Source of the DNA: Valencia hispanica
Taxonomy: Eukaryota; Chordata; Actinopteri; Cyprinodontiformes; Valenciidae
Reading direction: 5' to 3'
DNA: 64,000 nt
NCBI GenBank assembly: GCA_963556495.2
Contig: OY747717.1
Location: 2,064,001-2,128,000 of the forward strand
Part shown: in pieces, positions 58,945 to 64,000 of the stretch
How positions within the stretch are numbered: position 1 is the stretch's first letter
Layout of the letters: the number at the start of each line of letters is the position of its first letter
Made by a program: the position numbers and the translations under genes
The notes under the pieces: generated by a model
Told to the model about the DNA's origin: nothing
The model's database searches: none
The model's input: only the letters and a program-made list of their open reading frames with translations

Positions 58945-59200
58945 CGTGAAACTCTTCAGCTACTTCTCCTCTTGTCAAAATGTCAAAATATAACAGATCA
59001 GATGTATAGTTTTTGAGGTATTTTTGTTTATTTGGCAAAACTCACGATATATCCTGTGGCTTTTTCCTTTCTGAGCCAAACTTGAATGTTTAGGTCGACG
59101 TCTATCGGCGATTTCTGTTTATATCAGTATCAGAAATCAAGATTTAGACCATATGGGTATATCAGCTATCGGTAAAAAAAGCCAATATCAAACATCCCTG
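58945..59200. mobile_element. Partial hAT MITE, reverse-oriented relative of 43282-43868
   Basis: The right end reads ggtaaaaaaagccaatatca and aacatccctg, the reverse complement of the 43282 element's start. Inside, actcttcagctacttct and caaaatgtcaaaatat also match it in reverse. The other end is missing or too diverged. Confidence 0.7.
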
Positions 59201-61774
59201 GTTTTAGGTAATTATTGATTTATTGGGAGCAGAATCATTGTGAATCAGTCGTTGGACTGGTTTGGTTGTTTTTAAACACGACTAATAAAGCCGGGTCAGA
59301 TTTAATTAATGATCCTTTTAGAGAAAGATAGTGGAAACACAAGCTGGTGTAAAACACTGCCTGATTTAAAACTAAATCGCTCACCCAGGGAAATATTCCT
59401 CAACCAAGGATATTTTCATCCTTCCTTTCAGTTTCTGTTTTCAAACTGCTGAATTTTTCCTCTCAAGCAGAGAAACGGGGAATTATCGTCATCCAGCTAC
59501 GCTTCCTTCAATGAGCAGAAGGAAACTGTAGAAGTTAGGAGGAGAGTAAAAGTGAAGTAAGAGGTACTTGGTAAGTGAGTTAATGTGCTGCTGATCCCTC
59601 TGGGGTTATGATAAACAGACTCTCTAGACTTGGTGTGTGATTCGGTTCATTTAAATATTGTTTTAATTTGACATATCAGAGTGAACGGGGCGAGGTTATA
59701 AACTGACGTCCGTGTTATCGCAACGGGCCTCCAGCTTTCCTCCATCTTTGTCTTTAATCTCCGTTTACGGTCCCGTCTGCATATTCATCAGCGTTTACAT
59801 CCAGATGCCCCGAGTTCACCTTGTCCTTTACCAAACGGAGATGTTGGGATGCTGATGATCACCGCGGCGATGGTGATGTATGGAGATGCGACTCCACAGG
59901 GCGCTGACCATGATTGCATGATTAGGATAACAAATGTGTGTGTTCTTTTCCATAGTAATGAGCGCGGCCCGGCTCATTAGCCGTTTCCTGTTGGAAGGCT
60001 TAATGAAATCTGAGAGAAACAAGAGTCAGCATCTCCGCTATCCGTCATCTCCCCCCACAACAACAACCCTGCTACAGTCAGCATTCCTCTCCGGATGGAA
60101 ACCGGGAAAACGGCGGAGTAATCAGCAGAGTTTACCCGCCCCTCCCCGGTGGCCCCAGACCTACCGAATGGACCCCCCGCCTGCAGGACGCTGGAGCAGC
60201 TTTAGGAGGGAATGAAGCTATTTAGCTATAATAAGCTATAAGGTGGAAGACTATAAGAGGGATTCACATCAGCTTTCCATGTTGGAATTAAGTTTCTCAA
60301 CCCACACACAGAAGACCACTAGGAAACAAAGATAATGTCATGATGATGATGTTGATGGTCATGGGAAGCGGGAAACACTGCACAGGGAAATGGAGATGAG
60401 AGGAACCGAAGCCCGGAGGTGAAAATAGAGCTCGGAGTGGGTTTAACCGTCTGAATGGACTCAGGTAAGGACTCAGTTGGTAGAGGGGAGATTGAACGCC
60501 AGGGAGGAAAGGAGTCCGGGATGTCTGCGGGAGCTTCCCGCTGTGATGTGGGGCCGGCCGAGTCCAGGAAACGAGGATGGAGCGCGGAGACGGCGCGTGG
60601 ATCACGGAGGGAACCTGGAGCTTGACGGCAGTCGGAACGTGAAAGAATACCAGAGCTTACGGAGAAGCCGGAGAACCGAGCACAAGGTGGTTGCGACGAG
60701 GGGAAACCTTGGAAGGAGCACAGAGGAAATTAACGGGTTGTCACTGGGAAAAAGTAGAAGCTTGTCAAGAAAATCTGGACAGAGGAACTTAGTAGTTTGA
60801 ACCTGTACAGGTGCAGCGAGGTGGCTCCGCCCCCCGGCTAGGTGGAGGTCTCCAGAACAGTGGGGAAATGTGCAGGAAGCAGACAAACAGCCCAGACTCC
60901 TAACACAGCTCTTGGCTTAAATAACCTTAACTGATTTTTAGGTTTTCAATAAACTCTGCTGTTTAAGGAAACTTAAGGTTATTGAGTTTCAGCGAACCAA
61001 GAGGTCTGTCAGCATTTTTCAACACTTAATTACTCACCTGAAACAACGTCAAGTTTGAATGTAAACACCTCTTCTGGTGGAGGAAAATGAGCCGAGGTCC
61101 AAATCCAGTTACCTGTAGCAGCATTCAGCCTAAAATGCTGCAGACATCATGGAAGCTGTGGTTTCTAACCCCAGAGTTTCTCTTGGTTTCTTCTGATTTT
61201 ATTCAGACTTTTATGACATTTTGTATCGATGAAAACAAAAATTTTTATTAGATAAAAAACTTTATTTTAGTATTTTTGTGGGACACTGTGGTGGGGGGCG
61301 GAGCTCCCTCCGTTCAGCTTTCAGCTGCTGCAAAACAACACAAACGTCACTGACTAATTCCTGGAAGAAACATTTTAACACATTAATTACAGTCAAATGT
61401 CCAGTACTTTATTGCTACGTTTAGAGAACGGCACCAACGAGGGCAGCTAAACGGGGTCATTCGCCTCAGTAACATCTGTGTTAGCTAACTGCAACCGACG
61501 CGAACTGAAGTTGGTAACCAGTTGACATGAAAACACGTTGTTCTGTAACACCGGGAACCCAAAGTGTTCCCAACCGGTGGCTTTGACAAAGGAAGCGGGC
61601 GTTCAAGCTCCTGCTCCCAATTAAAAGAGTTTCAGGTCATAATTTCTGCTAGCTGTTTGTTTACAGAGCAGCATCTGTTGCTGGCTGAAGTGCAACGCAG
61701 TAATGCTTCCACGTGGAAACTCGGTACGCCTCTGTGTCGTACTGAAGGTTCCGTACCAAAAACACTGAATTCAG
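59201..61774. other. Intronic sequence without a recognised gene
   Basis: Frames at 59934-60215, 60297-60605 and 60477-60800 overlap on opposite strands, show no domain and have no convincing splice context. No transposon ends were recognised. Confidence 0.4.
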
Positions 61775-61905
61775 TTCAGTTTGTTTATATAGCGCCGATT
61801 CACAACAGATCTCATCTCAAGGCACTTAACAAGAAAAGTCATTTCAATACATTTATACAAACATTCCAATCAGTTTAAAGTTTTAGTTAGTTTCCTGTTT
61901 AAGGA
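61775..61905 (-). mobile_element. LINE 3' tail, antisense
   Basis: ttcagtttgtttatatagcg and tctcatctcaaggcac are the reverse complement of the tail at 38300-38425 (cttgagatga ... gttgtgaatcgg). Confidence 0.65.
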
Positions 61906-62949
61906 TTCTGCCAAGAAGAAGATCAAATATCAGCCAAAAGCTTCGGAAACTATGCGGCTGAGCTGCAACTTTAGCATAAATGATCCAGCAGGATGTAAAT
62001 GAGTAATTAAACAAATTGATCTTGTCTGTATACGGTTTCAGAGCCAAACACCAAGCTCCATAACGAACAGAACCCTCCTGTTCCTGCCTGCCTGTATTCA
62101 GCCTTTCAGAGCTCACATCTGCAGATTAGAGCGCCGCCGCTTCTCTGGTCATCTGTTAAAAGTGTTTAATCCCTCGCAGCCTGCAGCAGCTGCCCTTTTT
62201 TTAGTTTTATTTTTTTTATTGTATTTCTTTATTTCATCCGCTCGGCTGCGGATTTTTTAATGCGCCCCCCTACAAAAGCTGATCAGTCAAATCCACCTGG
62301 CCAATCCTTTGTCCTTTTAAGCTTTGTAATCCAGGATTGTAACTCAGTCGAGTCACGGAGGGAAAGAAGTGGTGAAAATGTTCAGTCAAAAATTAAGAGC
62401 AGATCATTTGTTGTCACCTCTTTCTGTCCCGCTGTTTCCCTCAGAGCAGTTTTTAGAATATTATTTATGATTCTTAGGTTTGATAGCCTTAATGCTTATT
62501 TAAAGCTCCTGTTACCTGTTCCTCACCTGTGACGTCTGCCTCAGGTGTCCCAGATCCGGTCTTTGCAGAAACTGGGTCAGCACCGTTGGACAGCGAGGAT
62601 CACGCTGAGCTAATCAGACTGTAAACAGATCCGCTGTGTCGTCTTGTCACTTTGACCACCGCTGCTGTCCATTAAAGGCAACCAGCTGGAGGTCAGAGCT
62701 TCTGCTGTGAGCCGCATCTGAGGAAATGAGCAAAATAACAAAGCTGTCTGGGTTCAAACTGTGAGGAATAACCAGCTCAGTTTGGCAAAGGGTCACTCAA
62801 GGTCATTCTTAGATGCACCCACCAAACAGACCTAAAATACACAATGTTGATTTCATGGATGATGTTTGGCAGGTCAGAAGACGCCGAAATAAATATACAC
62901 ATCAAAATAAACATAGGATATACAAAAGGTGCAGGAGGTTTGAATACTT

Positions 62950-63690
62950 CTTCTTTTTTTATTTAACATTTATTAAATTTGATTAAATAATACTTTATTT
63001 TCCCAGAGGGAAACTAAGGGCATGTTCACATGTAGCCAGGTTTAAAAAAAAACCCAAATATCCTCACCACCTCGTTTTAAAAAAGAATCTCCGTCCACAC
63101 CTCACCTCATCAGTGCGTTGCTCAGCACATTCATAGACATGCCAAACCTGTAGAGGGCAGTAGTTCCCCCAAATCCTATCCACTCAAAGTAACTTTCTAT
63201 GTTCTAACTTCTACATAGAGCAGTAATCGAGTTTGTAAAAACAAGCAAACAAAAAGCACTCGGACAATCAATGATGCCGACACGTCTCTGAGGGAATAAA
63301 TGCTGTTCCTGAGTGGAAACACAGGTCGCACTTTTTGTCGCGGAAAGTGACGTTGTGGAGCCGAAAACTCCGGTTATTTCTGTCCACACGCAGACGCTTA
63401 AAACGGAGAAAACGCAGAACTTCACTTTGGCCGGAGTTTTTAATAAGCTTCGTTTCCGGTGCCGCAAATCTGCGTTTTCGTGTGGATGACGAAACCGTAG
63501 AAAAATATCTTCGTTTTGTGCGATACCGCGGCTACGTGCGGACAAAGGCATAAATGCTGTAACTCACAGAGTGAGTTGTTCTGGATGCTGATAGATGTGG
63601 GCAGGAAGGATCTCCAGTAGCAGTCTGTTTTACAGCGAATCAGACGAGGCCCCTGACTGAAGACACCGTGCAATTAGCTTCATACTTTTA
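62950..63690 (-). mobile_element. LINE 3' end, antisense, split by a Harbinger-like MITE
   Basis: On the minus strand the frame from 63673 reads FSQGPRLIRCKTDCY and RSFLPTSISIQNNSL, the same polymerase end seen at 27000-27240. The tail tttccctctgggaaaata (reverse complement of 62990-63013) lies on the other side of the MITE at 63018-63550. Confidence 0.7.
63018..63550. mobile_element. Harbinger-like MITE nested in the LINE end
   Basis: The left end GGGCATGTTCACATGTAGCC pairs with the right end GGCTACGTGCGGACAAAGGC at most positions. TAA lies on both sides (63015-63017 and 63551-63553), the 3-bp target duplication of PIF/Harbinger elements. The 72-codon frame inside is not a gene. Confidence 0.7.
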
Positions 63691-64000
63691 CTGCAGTTGT
63701 GTTGTGTTTAGAAACATCTTGATGTGGACTAGTGTGAGAGATGAGTGAACTTTAAATTAAATATTGGAAATATTCACATTTCGTTTTTACTGACTCGTCT
63801 ACTGTCGAGCAAGCAACATTTAATTATAATATTAAAATACCATATTGCTTGTGTCACTTAATCACAGTAAGCCAGGTTACTTATATACTTTCCTGAGTAG
63901 CAGTCCAGCGAGAGAATTTGGCTCATGGCTGTTTCACCAGGGCGATATCCTCACGAGGGGCGACCAGAATTGGAGTTGATGATTCATTATTTCTATTTAC

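Noticed and set aside
60477..60800. 107-codon basic protein overlapping a minus-strand frame
   Set aside because: No domain, no splice or promoter context, and open frames on both strands in GC-rich text are expected by chance.
63335..63553. 72-codon arginine-rich frame
   Set aside because: It lies wholly inside a MITE with inverted ends and TAA flanks.
56311..64000. dcc exon for Ig4
   Set aside because: I looked for PPxFL followed by an Ig core with splice sites and did not find it, so it probably lies beyond the window. A profile search could still find a diverged exon.
1..64000. A previously undescribed multi-gene system
   Set aside because: Apart from dcc exons and transposon relics, no cluster of intact reading frames exists. 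The open frames that remain are repeat-derived or short and unsupported.

Overview
The window is a stretch of a vertebrate nuclear genome, almost certainly a ray-finned (teleost) fish. The coding signal is four short GT-AG exons in very large introns. The rest is a dense mix of fish-type DNA transposons (hAT, Tc1/mariner, TTAA-flanked and Harbinger-like), LINE fragments, a tRNA-derived SINE and large tandem arrays. There is no prokaryotic organisation. The species cannot be named from the sequence; a percomorph is a guess.

One host gene spans the window on the + strand: the netrin receptor gene dcc (deleted in colorectal carcinoma). Its exons at 18588-18950, 38624-38911, 52159-52309 and 56174-56310 encode Ig domain 1, Ig domain 2 and the two halves of Ig domain 3. 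Intron phases join without a break (1, 1, 1, 2, 1). Residues diagnostic for DCC rather than its paralogue neogenin are clearest in Ig3. The signal-peptide exon lies upstream of the window or was not recognised, and Ig4, the fibronectin repeats, the transmembrane segment and the cytoplasmic P motifs must lie downstream.

Layout. 1-18587 (intron before Ig1): a Tc1 transposase relic at the left edge, a TTAA-flanked transposon with a nested hAT remnant, a 4-kb minisatellite field (5140-9196), a compound GGAT/GGTT/GGTC array (10464-11256), a hAT element with a perfect 8-bp target duplication (11626-12540), an antisense Tc1 relic, an L2-like LINE tail, and two copies of a roughly 1-kb hAT family, one nested in another Tc1 relic. 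18951-38623 (Ig1-Ig2 intron, 19.7 kb): AT-rich sequence, two hAT elements with perfect target duplications, two CTCF-like motifs, a LINE reverse-transcriptase fragment, a 2.5-kb 22-bp minisatellite, a 1.2-kb hairpin-containing minisatellite, and a TTAA element inside a LINE 3' end. 38912-52158 (13.2 kb): AT-rich sequence, an antisense Tc1 relic, a GGAT array, a TC/TA/GA palindrome, a hAT MITE whose empty site is preserved in a related repeat, a full-length but broken Tc1 element with 212-bp inverted repeats, and 10-bp and 17-bp arrays. 52310-56173 (3.9 kb): a probable hAT relic, a tRNA-derived SINE, and a 1.19-kb hAT element ending 97 bp before the exon 5 acceptor. 56311-64000: an ATCC array, a second MITE copy, LINE tails, and a Harbinger-like MITE nested in a LINE 3' end.

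I see no evidence of a new multi-gene system. The most informative observations are the nested transposons dated by target duplications, the hAT insertion beside a dcc splice acceptor, and the tandem arrays with higher-order structure and self-complementary units.
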